Of a DNA stretch of 64,000 bases, positions 43,795 through 55,304 are shown in pieces. This DNA comes from Procambarus clarkii. Taxonomy: Eukaryota; Arthropoda; Malacostraca; Decapoda; Cambaridae. Where the stretch lies: contig NC_091237.1 in the NCBI RefSeq assembly GCF_040958095.1, forward strand, positions 11,568,058-11,632,057, in the 5' to 3' direction. The notes under the pieces are model-generated. The model was not told the origin of the DNA. It did no database searches and worked only from the letters and a program-made list of their open reading frames with translations. A program made the position numbers and the translations under genes. Position 1 is the first letter of the stretch. Every line of letters begins with the position of its first letter.

Positions 43795-44205
43795 TGTGCC
43801 CAGGGGTCTCTCCCCTTCCCCTCTCCTCTTTCTTCACCTTGCATTTTCCTTCCCCCACCCCACATTCTCTCAACACACTTTCCCTATCTGCCCTACCTTC
43901 CCATCTCTCTTTCCCCTCTTCCCCTATCCACCTTTCCTCCCCCAACATCCTTTTCTTACCCCTCCCCCAACATCCTTTTCTTACCCCTCCCCCAACATCC
44001 TTTTCTTACCCCTCCCCCCTCCTTTCCTCTCTACCCCCACCCATTCTTTCACTGTCTCTAACTTTATTGGCCCTTCACCTTCCTTCTCCACCCTCTCTCC
44101 AAGTCTCCACCATTCTTTCCCCTCTCCTTCCCTTTCCAACTTTCTTCCCCTCTCCTTCCCTCTATCCCTTCTTACCCCCCCCCCCCCTTCCATTTCACCC
44201 CGGTA
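43795..44205. repeat. Pyrimidine-rich low-complexity tract
   Basis: About 410 bases almost free of purines on the + strand, including three copies of CCCCAACATCCTTTTCTTACCC at 43940-44015. A homopurine/homopyrimidine tract able to form triplex DNA. Proline/serine-rich frames over it are artefacts. Confidence 0.9.
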
Positions 44206-44939
44206 AAAAGCATGAGTGAACATCAAACAATGATTTTCATAAACCCTGATTTTATTTCAGACTTCATGACAATCACAGGTGAGGGGGGGGGGATGCTTTT
44301 AAGATGCCAATATTTCTTAAAGCTTGACACTTAGGCCGGCCATGACTGGCCTATGACATTTACATACTCCCCTCCCCTTCTCCTCCCCCTTTCCACGTTT
44401 CACGTGCGAAACTTGGGTGAGGGTAGCCCCAAGCATCTAGTCTACTTCAGATAGACAAACAGATATTCAATTATATTTTATAGATTTGGGCCCAAAAGTT
44501 TAGTTTAAAACTTAAAACACACTAACTAGAATTTCAATAATAAAAATTTGGGCCACTGCAAGTTTTGAGTAAAAAATTAGTGCCTGTGTAAATTTGTTTT
44601 AAATTTAGTTTGGTTCATTGAAAATAAATTAATTTAATAAATTAATAATAATACTGTATTACAATAATAATAATAATGTTTGTTTTCCATGAACTGTAAC
44701 AGAGAATCAGATTAGATTGGTTGTTTTTAACAAGAAGTAAAATAGAACATTGAAGAAGCCCACAACTAGTTTAATGGGGCGATGTAACCTATGAAAATTG
44801 CCATAAACTGGAATTTTCTTGTGTTTATTGTGTTTGGAAGTGAGGTTGTCATAATTTGTGATGTTCTGGCAATTCTATAAACAGGAGGCAAATGTAGGTG
44901 ATTAATGGAGTTTATATTAAATTGAAAATTGTGTTTGTG
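44206..44939. other. No recognised gene or element
   Basis: A/T-rich with a G-run at 44283-44292. A 44335-44400 stretch (GGCCGGCCATGACTGGCCTATGAC) is echoed at about 53495. Confidence 0.3.
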
Positions 44940-46115
44940 GATGACTAAGCAACAGATTGCTGGTAAGCTAATGCTCTAAGCAAAGAACCATATAATGAAA
45001 GGGGAAAGATGAAGACTGACTTATAACCAAGCAAAGGATTACTTTAATGCCTAGGCACGGAGCAAAACTACTGATAAGCAAATGATGAAAATGCTAAGCA
45101 AAGATATAAGATATTAACCAAAAAAATGACTAATTAGCTAGTGTCCATGGGGTTTAGTTCCTGAACCGGTTATGTGCCTCTGGAACCCTTTCCACCACTG
45201 CCCATGGGATGGGTATGCAGTGCATAATAAAGAGATGAATCTAAATCTAAGTTAAGATTATAAAAAGGGCTAAGCCAATAACTAAACCCACTACTATATT
45301 ATATATTTGGTGTTTTCTTGAACACATGGTAAGTGTATCATTCTTTTTCGTGTTTCTTTAGATTTGGTGTTTCATGATAACTTTGTGGTACTCCTAAGTA
45401 AGGTTTTGGTGCACTGAGCAGCAGTTATATGTGGTCACCATATTTTAATATGCATATACAATGATTTTTGCTTGTATGGGAAACGGTTAATTAACCTTGA
45501 GCTCATGGTAAGTGTACACTTGGTGCAAGTTTTGTAGAAGTGTTTACTAATAATACACACAGTTTATTTAGCTATGTCCTCATGTCAGAATGTTAGGGTT
45601 AATATTCGACTAGATCTTTCCTTGGAGGGTTGGGACCAAAACATTTAGTAAAGAACTAAGCTAAGAGCAAACTCTAGTGAAGGTATGTAGTGAAAATATT
45701 GTGGAATCAAGCCTTAGCCTGATAGGACTGAGCTAATAGAGATTATTCTAATAACTAATCAAATATCTAAGCAAAGGTTTGTGCTAATGGTTAATCAAAG
45801 GACTATGCTAATGATAAAGAAATGAACTGAGCAAAAGATTGCACAAATAACCTAAGCTAATACCTAAGCAAAGTAATGACTGGACTAATGACTTTAGTTA
45901 ATACTTGAGCAAAATAATGACTAACCTGCCATGCAAAGTAAAGCTAATGACTATACTGGTATGCAAGGGTCTAGGCCTAAGCTAATTATTAATTTAATAA
46001 CTAAGCTAATGATGAATCCCATGAATAAACAAAAGACTATACTGTACTCATGACTTAACAAACTAATGTTGTGGTAAATAATCTCAACCCACATAGGAAA
46101 TGAAATGAAAGTGAG
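44940..46115 (+). repeat. CTAA-rich degenerate tandem array, left arm
   Basis: Loose 20-30-bp units of the type TAAGCTAATGACTAAGCAAAGGA repeat across more than 1 kb (for example 45800-45960). A tail of repeat T (45148-45235) lies inside. The same motif appears in reverse orientation at 46975-48400. Confidence 0.6.
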
Positions 46116-46460
46116 GATATTTCAGGCCATCCTGGTCTTGAAGTTATGACATTGTGGCACCTTGTTAGAATGTCGTATTTTTGTGTTGCTTTCTTCTTCT
46201 CTGTATTAAGAGTGTGGTTATTTGTAGTGTTTGTGGTTATTTAAGGTAACTTTGTGGTAAGTTTTATGGTGGTAGTGTCCTAATAATTTGGTAACTTTGT
46301 GATTTACAGTGTGCCCTTTGACAAGTTCATGGTTGCTTCTATTTACAGTATTTGTAAAGGGTATATGGTTCTAGACTCTAACCTGGTGACTACATTAATG
46401 ACTAGGACAATTACTAATTTAACAAATAAGATAAGCAAAGTATTAAATAGACAGCTAAGA

Positions 46461-46790
46461 AGCACTAAGGAGGCAACTTGGCAAAGCACTAAGGAGGCAA
46501 CTTGGCAAAGCACTAAGGAGGCAACTTGGCAAAGCACTAAGGAGGCAACTTGGCAAAGCACTAAGGAGGCAACTTGGCAAAGCACTAAGGAGGCAACTTG
46601 GCAAAGCACTAAGTAAACAACTTGGTAGAGTATTAGAGAGACAACAAAGCACTAAGTATGCAACTTAGCAAAGCACTAAGTAAACAACTTAGCAAAACAC
46701 TAAATAAACAACTTAGCAAAGCATTAAGGAGGCAACTTAGCAAATCACTAAGTAAACAACTTAGCAAAGCATTAAGGAGAAGCACATGTG
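46461..46790 (+). repeat. 24-bp tandem repeat
   Basis: Six perfect copies of AGCACTAAGGAGGCAACTTG + GCAA (46461-46604), then degenerate copies (AAGCACTAAGTAAACAACTTAG) to 46790. The unit shares the ACTAAG...AGCAA framework with the neighbouring CTAA-rich array, so it looks like a recent local expansion of it. Confidence 0.92.
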
Positions 46791-46974
46791 TTACTTATTA
46801 CACTGATTTTATGCCATTAAAACAGGAAGTTTTACCTCTGATAAAGATATTTTAGTGTTGACATATACAAATAAAGAAGGTTTTGCAAATTATATACAAG
46901 TTACATTAATGACACATAACATCCAGTGTGGAATAAACTTATTTATGGTTATTCATTATCTTGGTGCTATGACT

Positions 46975-48400
46975 ACTTAGTAGCTTAGCCCTCTGCTTAG
47001 TCCTTTGTTTAGTTATCTGCTTATTCTTTTGCATAGTCATCAGTCCCTTGTCCAGTCATTGGTTTATTCCTTTGTTTAGTTATTAGACTAGTCCTTTATT
47101 TAGTCATTAGTTTATTTCTTTGTTTAGTCATCACTAGTTAAAGGCCTGTGTTTAGCCATCAGTTTAATTATTAGTTTGATCCTTTGTTTAGTGATCAGTT
47201 TGGCAGGCCATCCTCTGGTTTATATACATTCATGATAATCATCACATATTGTCTATTGTTTCTATTTTATTATTAGTACCAAAATGTACTATGTAATTAT
47301 TGTTTTAATGTACAGAACGTTCTATTGTTGGTTAGCGTAAGGTTAGGTTCAGATTAGGTTCCTGTCGGGGTTAAGGTTAGGTTAAATTAGGTGTATTGCA
47401 TCCTCAAATATGTGAAACATGTGAAATTCTGACCTGCATGAATATCCCAAGACTTTGACATTAAAGAAAACATTGGCCCTATGGCTTAACAAAGGAAACA
47501 TGTGAGTATACCAGAAACATAGTTAATTATATAGCTTGGATTAAAAATATTATAGTTATAACTTGAGAATAATCTCTGTTTAGGGCAATGGTTCACTTGC
47601 TAGTTACGAAAGACTTTAGTGAAAACTTAGTAAGTTTAGATAAGTATCCAGTTGGTTTAAACAAGGAGGATGGACACTCATGATAATTACTAGGTCTAGT
47701 TCATAAATGCATTATCTAAGTAGTATCAAAATACACAAGGGGTACTTAGTTCGTTAATGAACTAACAATAACCTGAGGACGGGCTGTCCTTTGTGTAACT
47801 AGTCACAAGTTTCGGCCATTGTTTAGTCATTAATTTGGTCCTTTGTTAAATGATTGGCTACCAAAGTTTGGTCCTTAGTTTCGTGACTAGTTTGGTGCTT
47901 TATTTAGTCTTTAGTTTAAGGTTTTCTTTAGGTATTAGTTTACTTCTTCGTTTATACATTAGTTTGGTCATTATTTTACTTCTCTGTATAGATATTATTT
48001 CTTTGTTTAGTCTTTAGTTCTTTGTTTAGTCATTAGTTTAATCTTTTGTTTAGTCATTAGTTTAATCTGTTGTTTAGTCATTAGTTTAATCTTTTGTTTA
48101 GTCATTAGTTTAATCTTTTGTTTAGTCATTAGTTTAATCTTTTGTTTAGTCATTAGTTTAATCTTTTGTTTAGTCATTAATTTCGACTAAACAAAGCTAA
48201 GTCTTTTGTTTACTCATTAAATTAGTCCTTTGTTTAGCCATAAAATAAGTTTTGTTTAGTCAAAGCTTAGTTCTCTGCTGAATCATTATTATTAACTTAA
48301 TTATTTGGCTAGCTTATTCCCTTGTTTAGTAATTATCGAATTACCTTATACCAATTGTCTAAATCATTAGTTTAGCCCTGTTGTCTAATTCCTAAGAGCC
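46975..48400 (-). repeat. CTAA-rich degenerate tandem array, right arm (inverted)
   Basis: Units of about 25 bp, TTTGTTTAGTCATTAGTTTAATC, are near-perfect at 48000-48180 (six or seven copies) and degenerate elsewhere. The reverse complement (GATTAAACTAATGACTAAAC) is the left-arm motif. Confidence 0.85.
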
Positions 48401-48468
48401 ACTAACACTAGTAGCCTCGACGAGGACAGGAAGCCGGCGGCTTGTCGAAGGTCCCCCATTTACCTTGA
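48398..48468 (+). mobile_element. LINE family D tail
   Basis: CACTAACACTAGTAGCCTCGACGAGGACAGGAAGCCGGCGGCTTG; the same landmark ends LINE D at 19490-19560. Confidence 0.65.
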
Positions 48469-48708
48469 TCTATTCATTAACATTCATCAACTTAATTCTG
48501 CTTAACCATTGTCTAATTCATAATTAGTTAAGTCCTGCTTAATCCTCGTGTAATTCATTTGCTTAGCTTAATTTGTGTAATTCATTTGCTTTGCTTAATT
48601 TACATTTGTTTATTCATTAGCTTAGTTTTGTAATGCAAATCTTCTGCCATTACGGCTTAGAAAAGCTTAGGTAAGATGTTTTGGTTACGGTGATTTGGGG
48701 AGTGTTTA

Positions 48709-48905
48709 CAGTTAAACCTCGGCTTAGTAACTTCTTTTGATAATTACTTAGTTAATCCATCCTCCTGAAGTGAATGAAGCACGTTCCAAGTCAAAGCTTC
48801 GAACAGCGTCAGACTGCAGTAGTTAGTGAATGAAAATGACCTTAGTAAGTGAAAATGACCTTAGTAAGTGAAAATGACCTTAGTGAGAATGACCCCACGT
48901 GTGAG
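48709..48905 (+). mobile_element. Tigger-like end with 20-bp tandem repeat
   Basis: TA then CAGTTAAACCTCGGCTTAGTAAC resembles the Tigger end at 36705. Downstream, GAAAATGACCTTAGTAAGT is repeated about three times (48828-48890). No right end was seen. Confidence 0.45.
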
Positions 48906-49724
48906 ACTTTTGAGCCTCTTCGACATAAGCGTCAGATTGCAGTAGTTACTGAATGAGAACGATCTTAGTGTGAATGACCCGTCGTGTGAGACCTCTGAGA
49001 CACATGCCAGCTGGGATCATTTTCTGGCCACCAGTTGAGTGAGGCGGACGGCCTCTAGCGTCATCTCGTGTTTATGTGATATTGTGATATATATCCTCAA
49101 TGGAGACGTTGAAACAAGCTCGTTAGAGCGCCCTGAATTGTTTGAGTGCGAAGACATAGCAGAAATGTGATCATAAAGTGCGGGTAAAGTTGAGTTTGTA
49201 CTTTCTGTGCGTCAGTTGAGGGCGGGACGTCCCAGCCGGGCGGGAAGGACTTTATTTATTGTGATTTGCAAGAAATTTCCTACTTTATCTGGATTTAAAT
49301 AGGTATGTGATAATTTATAGTAATTTCAGTTTAAATGTAGAATTGTTAGCTGTGGTGGGAAATATTTGGAGGATTGAATTCAGGAAAAGAAATCTTTTCG
49401 AAGAAGTAGGCAGGAAGCTGTGGCTTTCAATGTTAGGCTACTTTATTTGTTTTAGATATCTGATAATGTCAATCAGCTGAGGAATTGTTTAATGGCTCAA
49501 TAATATTATCCGATATTAAGTTGCCTGATAAATCATTGCCTGTCTCCAAGCTGCACCATCACCACTGTCTTCCGTAATAAATATTATTCCAGAAAAGGTA
49601 GGTAAAAAAAAAAAGGCAATAGTTAAAATTTTGAGTCAAATTTCTAGTAAATAATTTCTCTATTGTGTCTTTTTGCGTGGAAAAAATGGTGTATAATGGA
49701 GCTCTCGTAGAGAATTATTGTAAC
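48906..49724. other. Unassigned, with a GC-rich stretch at 49130-49250
   Basis: 49187-49250 (GTGCGTCAGTTGAGGGCGGGACGTCCCAGCCGGGCGGGAAGG) stands out from A/T-rich surroundings and could be a promoter or 5' exon. AAATAG|GTATGT at about 49300 is a possible donor. No supporting coding exon was found. Confidence 0.25.
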
Positions 49725-50830
49725 TTGATTGGCGCTTTGAAACTACTAATTGTTTTGGCCTTTGTCACTTGTTCCAACCGTCTGCCACTCTGTTTGCAAA
49801 AGTGAACTTTCTAATGTTTTTTTCCGGAAGCTTTGTGTCTTAATTTGAACCAATGACGTCTTGTTCTTGACGTTGCAGTTTCGAAAATTATAATTTGTCA
49901 TTTTTGTCGATTCCTGTTACTATTTTGTACTTCGTGATCATATCACCTTGTTTTTTTCTATCTTATAGCTTTGGTATACATAACGCCTCTAATCTTTCCT
50001 CGTGGCTCTTGTTTTTCAGAAGTCATTTATACATGCATGTCTTTGCACCTATTCTAGTTTAATTATGTGCTTCTTGAGATATGGGCACCTTACAACTGCT
50101 GCATATTCAAACTTTGGTCTCTCAAAAGTCATGAAGAATTTCTTTAATATTTCGCCATCCATATATTTAACAGCTATTCTGAACTTGGAAAGCGTAATAA
50201 ATGCTCTTTACATAATGTTCCTTATGTGATCATCAGGTAACAGTATTTTTTTTAATCCAGAACTACCTGTAGCTCTTCCTTTGTCAGAATTCTTTAAAGC
50301 TTTTTCACATAATTAGTAGGTTGTGTGTGACCTATTTTCTCCTAGTGCACATTCTATAATATGACATTTATTCACATTAAATTTAATTTGCCAAATGTTG
50401 CTTCGTAAATTTGTTTTTTGTTTTCTTGAAGGGTATGGCAATTGTCTTGAGTTTCTTATCTTTCCCAGTAGCTTCACATCAGCAAATGTGTTTATATAAT
50501 TCTGTATTCCATTTGGTAAATCGTGTTATATAGATAATGAACATTACTGGTGCTAGAACTGAACCCTGTGGTACTCCACTGGTAACATTTCTCCAGTCTG
50601 ATACATTGCCCTTCATTACCACCCTCATTTTTCATTCATGTCAAAAGTCTCCCTGTCACCTCCAGCTTATTCCAGTTTCCAGAACCACCTATGTGGGACT
50701 GTTGAAAGTTTTTTTTTAATCCAGATAAAATCAGTCAACCTAACCATCTCTTTTCTGTAAAATCTCTGTGGCTTTATCATAGAAACTAAATGGATTTGTT
50801 ACATAGGATCTTTCTAATCGAAAAAATACT
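49725..50830 (-). mobile_element. LINE family F, old copy
   Basis: Diverged minus-strand copy of 42196-43265: CAAACAGAGTGGCAGACGGTTGGAACAAG, VVT..IQ..K-type C-terminal extension, then a relic of GVPQGSVLAPVMFI near 50565 (+ strand GAACCCTGTGGTACTCCACTGG). Full of indels. Confidence 0.75.
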
Positions 50831-50984
50831 GTGTTATTATATAATTTCTCTCCATGCGTTCTACATGCACCTAACACTGGATAACACTCCTGACATTTTT
50901 TTTAGCCACAGTTATATCATCAAATCACTTCAACGTGCTGGGGCCGCATGAGTGTGCGTAAAACTTGAATCATCCCCAAGCAGT

Positions 50985-51100
50985 TTTTACAGCTATAAAC
51001 TAATAACCCCTCTCAAGGATTCGAACCTAGGCGGCCAGGGAAATCCCACTGGCTAACTTGTACCGTAACCACTATAGGAGTGATTGCCTACAAGTGTAGG
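50985..51100 (-). mobile_element. tRNA-derived SINE, second family (fragment)
   Basis: In minus sense GGTTACGGTACAAGTTAGCCAGTGGG...GGTTCGAATCCTTGAGAG: a box B motif and a tRNA-like T arm, with an unrelated body. Only the head is clear. Confidence 0.5.
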
Positions 51101-51374
51101 AAAGTCGTGAGCTTTTATTGATTTGAAACTTATTCAGAAGTATTGGAAAAGTGTCGATTTCACATATCTAATATGTGTAATTGTGCGGAAAAATATTTGA
51201 AGCACAATCATACTGGCGATTTCCTTACGCTAATAGTTGTAAAAAGTTATAATTGATTATATTGTGTCTAGTTACAGTTCTTAACATATTGCACTTTAAT
51301 GTTTTTCTCCCTAACTCTCCAATCCTTAGTCAGTCCTCTCATCGACAAAATTAGCAGCTTTATATTGCATTCTT

Positions 51375-51640
51375 AATGAACAAATCCACAGGAGCCGTGA
51401 TGAGGGTTCGAATCTGTGCGCTGGGTGTTCCCAGATGCACGTGCTAGTTGATTGCGCCAATATATGGCAAAAGCCGAATCCCGGTTCGGCTTCAGTGGAA
51501 GCCTCGGGATCCCTGTGGGTGCAGTAGAACCCCAGGTTGCAATTCTTTTACCATGTCGTGGCACAGTTGACTAGAGGATGCATCTGGGAACACCCAGTGC
51601 ATAGGTTCGAACCCTCATAACGGCTCCTTCAGATGTAGGT
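51375..51640. mobile_element. tRNA-derived SINE, third family, foldback pair
   Basis: At 51545-51640 a tRNA-like head in + sense (CATGTCGTGGCACAGTTGACTAG then GGTTCGAACCC and CGGCTCC). At 51380-51470 the same head is inverted (GGAGCCGTGATGAGGGTTCGAATC ...). The body lies between. The arms could form a hairpin of about 90 bp. Another copy is at 61765-62080. Confidence 0.65.
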
Positions 51641-51894
51641 ATCGTAAGAAAATTTGGCTTAATATTACATTTACAAATGTATTGGATAATTTCTTCACCC
51701 ATTCAAACACTACAGAATAGTAGCAAGTTTCTCCATTATTATTATTTTTATCAAAGTGCCATGTCAACGATTGTTTGTTGTGACTGCATCGACCATTCAC
51801 AAGAAGTGTTATTTTTATTAATAAAGAGCTGGAGAAGAAAGCCACCAGGGGAAATATGTGCAGAGTTTCCGGTGTACAGAGGGGCGAGAACTTA

Positions 51895-52080
51895 AATCAG
51901 GCCCGTGAGCATTGTTAGGGGCCAGTGTTGCCAGTGTGGTCTGGTGCTCCGAGACAGAGGTGTCGACTTCTCATTATCTTCCCTCATATAACTTTGGAGG
52001 CTGCCTTAGGCTACCACGGCTCCTGGGAAGAAGGCAAAAATAATCCCGCTTGTCTGCAGCAACTTTGTCGTGTGTAAGTT
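51895..52080. other. GC-richer unique stretch with a possible donor
   Basis: Ends TCGTGTGTAAGTTTTC at about 52068, a good splice-donor match. Could be a non-coding first exon; nothing else supports it. Confidence 0.2.
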
Positions 52081-52319
52081 TTCATGCAAATGAAAATTGT
52101 CATTATTTTTATTGAGAAAATTAATATTATTAATTCTTTAATGATGTTTCAAGTCAGGTTGCTCATGAGGACAGAAGGATATATTAATGTTTGTGAACAA
52201 CTATAGATTTTTCAAACATTTGTATTTGTGCTCTCACCTAGCTGTGTTTGCAGTGATTGAGCTTCAGCTGTTAGGCATGTTCATTAACCTTTGGTCGATT
52301 GAAATTGAACTTGAAATTG

Positions 52320-52490
52320 AAATAAGTTTATTGAGGTAAAATACACACAAAGGGATGAGGTAGCTCAAACTATTCTCACCCCGTTCAGTACAACGTGATC
52401 ATACATACATAGACACACATCACAAGCAATAAACGTATTACCGAACATTCTGAGAGATAAACATATACATTTCCTCCTTTACACTTTGGT
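52320..52490. repeat. Dispersed repeat fragment
   Basis: AATAAGTTTATTGAGGTAAAATACACACAAAGGGATGAGG looks like a LINE 3' tail in minus orientation (compare the LINE B tail layout), but the family was not identified. Confidence 0.4.
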
Positions 52491-52639
52491 CGATTGACAG
52501 TTTATCTTTTGTTTTACCTGCTTTTGACCTCTCGTACTGTTTAGTCACTTTTAACCGTTTCTTTGGTCCGCTCATTCCACTTCCTCACTGTCCTGACACT
52601 CAATAAATTATTTTTGACACACTGATTCATTTCCATATG

Positions 52640-52870
52640 TGTCCTTACCTGGCAGAGTTTACAGGGTCGAGCTTCAGCTCCTGGCTGTTTCCTTTCCCAC
52701 AGCCGGTCGTCTTATGCAATGACTACCCACCATTTTAATTGTTTCTTGTCATATCTTCAATTTAGATTGTCGATGTAGTTGGCCTCTATATATCTCCCCT
52801 TCTAATAAGTTCCAATTACTGCCCTTTCACCAACATTCCTGTGGCACAACTACGTGTCTAGCTCCCTGAC
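52640..52870 (-). mobile_element. LINE A-related 3' tail, diverged
   Basis: CCTGGCAGAGTTTACAGGGTCGAGCTTCAGCTCCTGGC parallels the A tail (CCTAGTTGTGCTTGCGGGGGTTGAGCTCTGGCTC), followed by a C-terminal relic. Low similarity. Confidence 0.4.
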
Positions 52871-52952
52871 ATAACATAAGAATTAATGAAACTGCAGAAG
52901 GCCTATTGACCCAAACGTGCCAGCTCCTATTTATATCCACCCAAAATAATTC

Positions 52953-52956
<4 letters not shown>

Positions 52957-53042
<86 letters not shown>
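52957..53042. repeat. (TA)n microsatellite
   Basis: About 43 uninterrupted TA units. Confidence 0.97.
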
Positions 53043-53046
<4 letters not shown>

Positions 53047-53552
53047 TAGCAGTCGTTCTTGTAAACATATGTTGTTGAATATGGCTGAAAAGGTAAGATT
53101 AATAATTCTAACACGAATTTTCTCAATGTTTCTTATGTTTTTCTTCACTGTCGGTGGTAATAAAAATATCAATTCTCCAAAATTCATTTTTTAATTGTCT
53201 GACGCCTGAATGCGTTTCGTAATGCTTATTACATTTTCAAAGACTTAATTTACACACAGATTCATCGAACTTATACTCATTTTGGGAGAGGTTATATGGT
53301 ACAAAGTTTTGGATGAGGTGAACAAACTTGTGACAAACATTTCATTCTTTTTTGAGTAAATCATGAAAATGGAAAATGCACAGGTAAACAGTGAAAATAA
53401 CTTGAAACTCTATGGAAAACACGTCCACAATTTCATTTAAAACTTCATGAAAATTGCATTTACAGGCTAATATTTTTGGGAATATTTAATAACTTAGGCT
53501 GGTCATGGTGGCCTATGTCTATCTCGTACCCCGGACCGTTACCCTGCAAAGT
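53043..53552. other. Probable unclassified repeat after (TA)n
   Basis: GAATATGGCTGAAAAGGTAAGATTAATAATTC next to a long (TA)n and GAATGCGTTTCGTAATGC at about 53208 suggest a dispersed element. No ORF. Confidence 0.3.
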
Positions 53553-53640
53553 AGGGTTATCTTGAGATGATTTCGGGGCTTAGTGTCCCCGCGGCCCGGT
53601 CCTCGACCGGGCCTCCACCCCGTGAGGCTAGCCTCATACA
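53553..53640 (-). mobile_element. SINE 3' fragment
   Basis: GGTTATCTTGAGATGATTTCGGGGC... to CCGGGCCTCCACCCC matches the 3' third of the Thr-tRNA SINE. Confidence 0.85.
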
Positions 53641-53972
53641 TCCGCCCTCCAACCATGGACAGACAGCCAAACATTCTTATAATATAGATTATTTCATATT
53701 TTTTACCATTTAGCTCCCTTTAGTTCCCAACCTAATAAGAGTTGCTTGTCTTCACGTAACTCAAGCAAGTGAATCTTCTTTTGGACACTTACTTACCTTC
53801 CAAAGGTAGTGAAAACCAATGAATTTGGCCTTGAAGTCAACTAGATATTCATTCCGCCTGATCTGCATCTTATTTCCTCCTATTTAGTTGGAGAGTGAAC
53901 GGCAGCCGTAAGAATACCATAGACAAGGTTAAGGTCCTCTATGTACAGAACAAGAACTATCGTTGAAAGTAA

Positions 53973-54226
53973 GGGGGCCTGACAGCTGAGTGGACAGCGC
54001 TCGGGATTCGTAGTCCTGAGGTTCCGGGTTCCATCCCCGGTGGAGGCGGAAACAAATGAGCAGTGTCTTTCACTCTGATGCCCTGTTCACCTAGCAGTAA
54101 ATAGGTACCTGGGAGTTAGACATCTGCTACGGGCTGCTTCCTGGGGGTGTGTAACAAAAAGTAGGCCTGATCGAGGACCGGGCCGCGGGGAGGCTAAGCC
54201 CCGAAATCATCTCAAGATAAGATAAA
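53973..54226 (+). mobile_element. Thr-tRNA-derived SINE
   Basis: Full-length + copy. The anticodon stem CGGGA/TCCTG encloses the loop TTCGTAG (anticodon CGT, Thr). Box B GGTTCCATCCC is slightly decayed. Ends CCCCGAAATCATCTCAAGATAAGATAA. Confidence 0.9.
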
Positions 54227-54289
54227 TAGGCTACGAGATGAATACCCCAACGATGTAAGTGTAGGCGGTGTGGTACCCTCCAAGTTGTC

Positions 54290-54450
54290 CAGTTCTCGGG
54301 GACAGGAAGCCTGTTAGACTTGTCGAGGTCCTCCTACCCAATGACTAACCATTATTCCACAGGGTGCGACTCACAACAGTCGACTAACTCCCAGGTACCT
54401 ATTTACTGCTAAATAGAGAGAGAGGTATTAGGGTAAAAAAATTTTCCCAG
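54290..54450. mobile_element. LINE D tail joined to SINE middle domain
   Basis: GGGGACAGGAAGCCTGTTAGACTTGTCGAGGTCCTCC (D tail relic) is followed by CGACTAACTCCCAGGTACCTATTTACTGC, the SINE middle domain in minus sense. Confidence 0.6.
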
Positions 54451-54555
54451 CGCCTCGCCTTGATTATGTTTATATAGAGGGTGGGAAGTGAGTGATGGTG
54501 ATAGTGGTTATAGAGGCAGTGGGCACGGAGGCAGGCTTGAGCATGGAGTATAGAG

Positions 54556-54558
54556 AGC

Positions 54559-54595
<37 letters not shown>

Positions 54596-54596
54596 T
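54556..54596. repeat. (CTGG)n microsatellite
   Basis: CTGGCTGG... about eight units, with further CTGGCTGG stretches to 54680. Confidence 0.9.
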
Positions 54597-54699
54597 GACT
54601 GGTCGGTGGGTTGGTTGGCCGGCGTTCAGTGTGTGTGTGAAGTGTTCTGGGTACGGGTTGGGCAGGCAGGCTGGCTGGCTCTCTCTCTACCCACGGTGC

Positions 54700-55205
54700 C
54701 AGCTGTGAAAAAGGCGTGCAGGCCAAGCTAGGTACCTACCCGCCTGCCTGCCGCACCTCGTCTGCAACTCGGGTATAGAAAAATTACCCCTCCTTACTAT
54801 TGCTAATTCCTCTATAATGTAAAATCATTATGACCAATGTGTTTTCCTTCACAAAATATAATTGCAAAATTTGGTGCTTAGGGTTGGTCGACTTGCTGTT
54901 AGACCGCGATCATTGTAGGCGCTAGTGAACGATTCAGTGGCCAGGTATTTCCCCGGCACCCACTCCACGTGATAGCCTAGTGTGAGAAAATGTAAGGCTC
55001 ATATGTCAAACTCATATAATCTTGGAACTTAGATATATGACGCGTTTAAGTGGCCCATTGGTAAGAAAATGTGATGGAAATTTGAATTAAACGTGCTGAA
55101 ATGACCCCCACCATGGTTGCACCAACTCTTACGTTGTCCCAAAAAATGTGCGCTGAACGTTTGCCAAGGTACCGGAGAGAGGTAGGTCGCTGCGGGAGGG
55201 TTGTA
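54700..55205. other. No recognised gene or element
   Basis: Mixed-composition DNA between the (CTGG)n and (GT)n tracts. Short frames only. Confidence 0.3.
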
Positions 55206-55212
55206 TGTAGGG

Positions 55213-55213
55213 C

Positions 55214-55301
<88 letters not shown>
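55213..55301. repeat. (GT)n microsatellite
   Basis: About 44 GT units. Confidence 0.97.

Positions 55302-55304
<3 letters not shown>

Noticed and set aside
43689-44226. Proline/serine-rich ORF of 176 residues and its minus-strand counterpart
   Set aside because: Lies wholly in a pyrimidine-rich low-complexity tract; no motif and no splice context.
46299-46616. 105-residue ORF ending in repeated STKEATWQ
   Set aside because: The repetitive part is six copies of a 24-bp repeat; the front part has no similarity I recognise.
44940-48400. Centromeric or telomeric repeat
   Set aside because: The unit is not TTAGG (arthropod telomere) and the arrays are too short and degenerate to call a centromeric satellite from this window alone.
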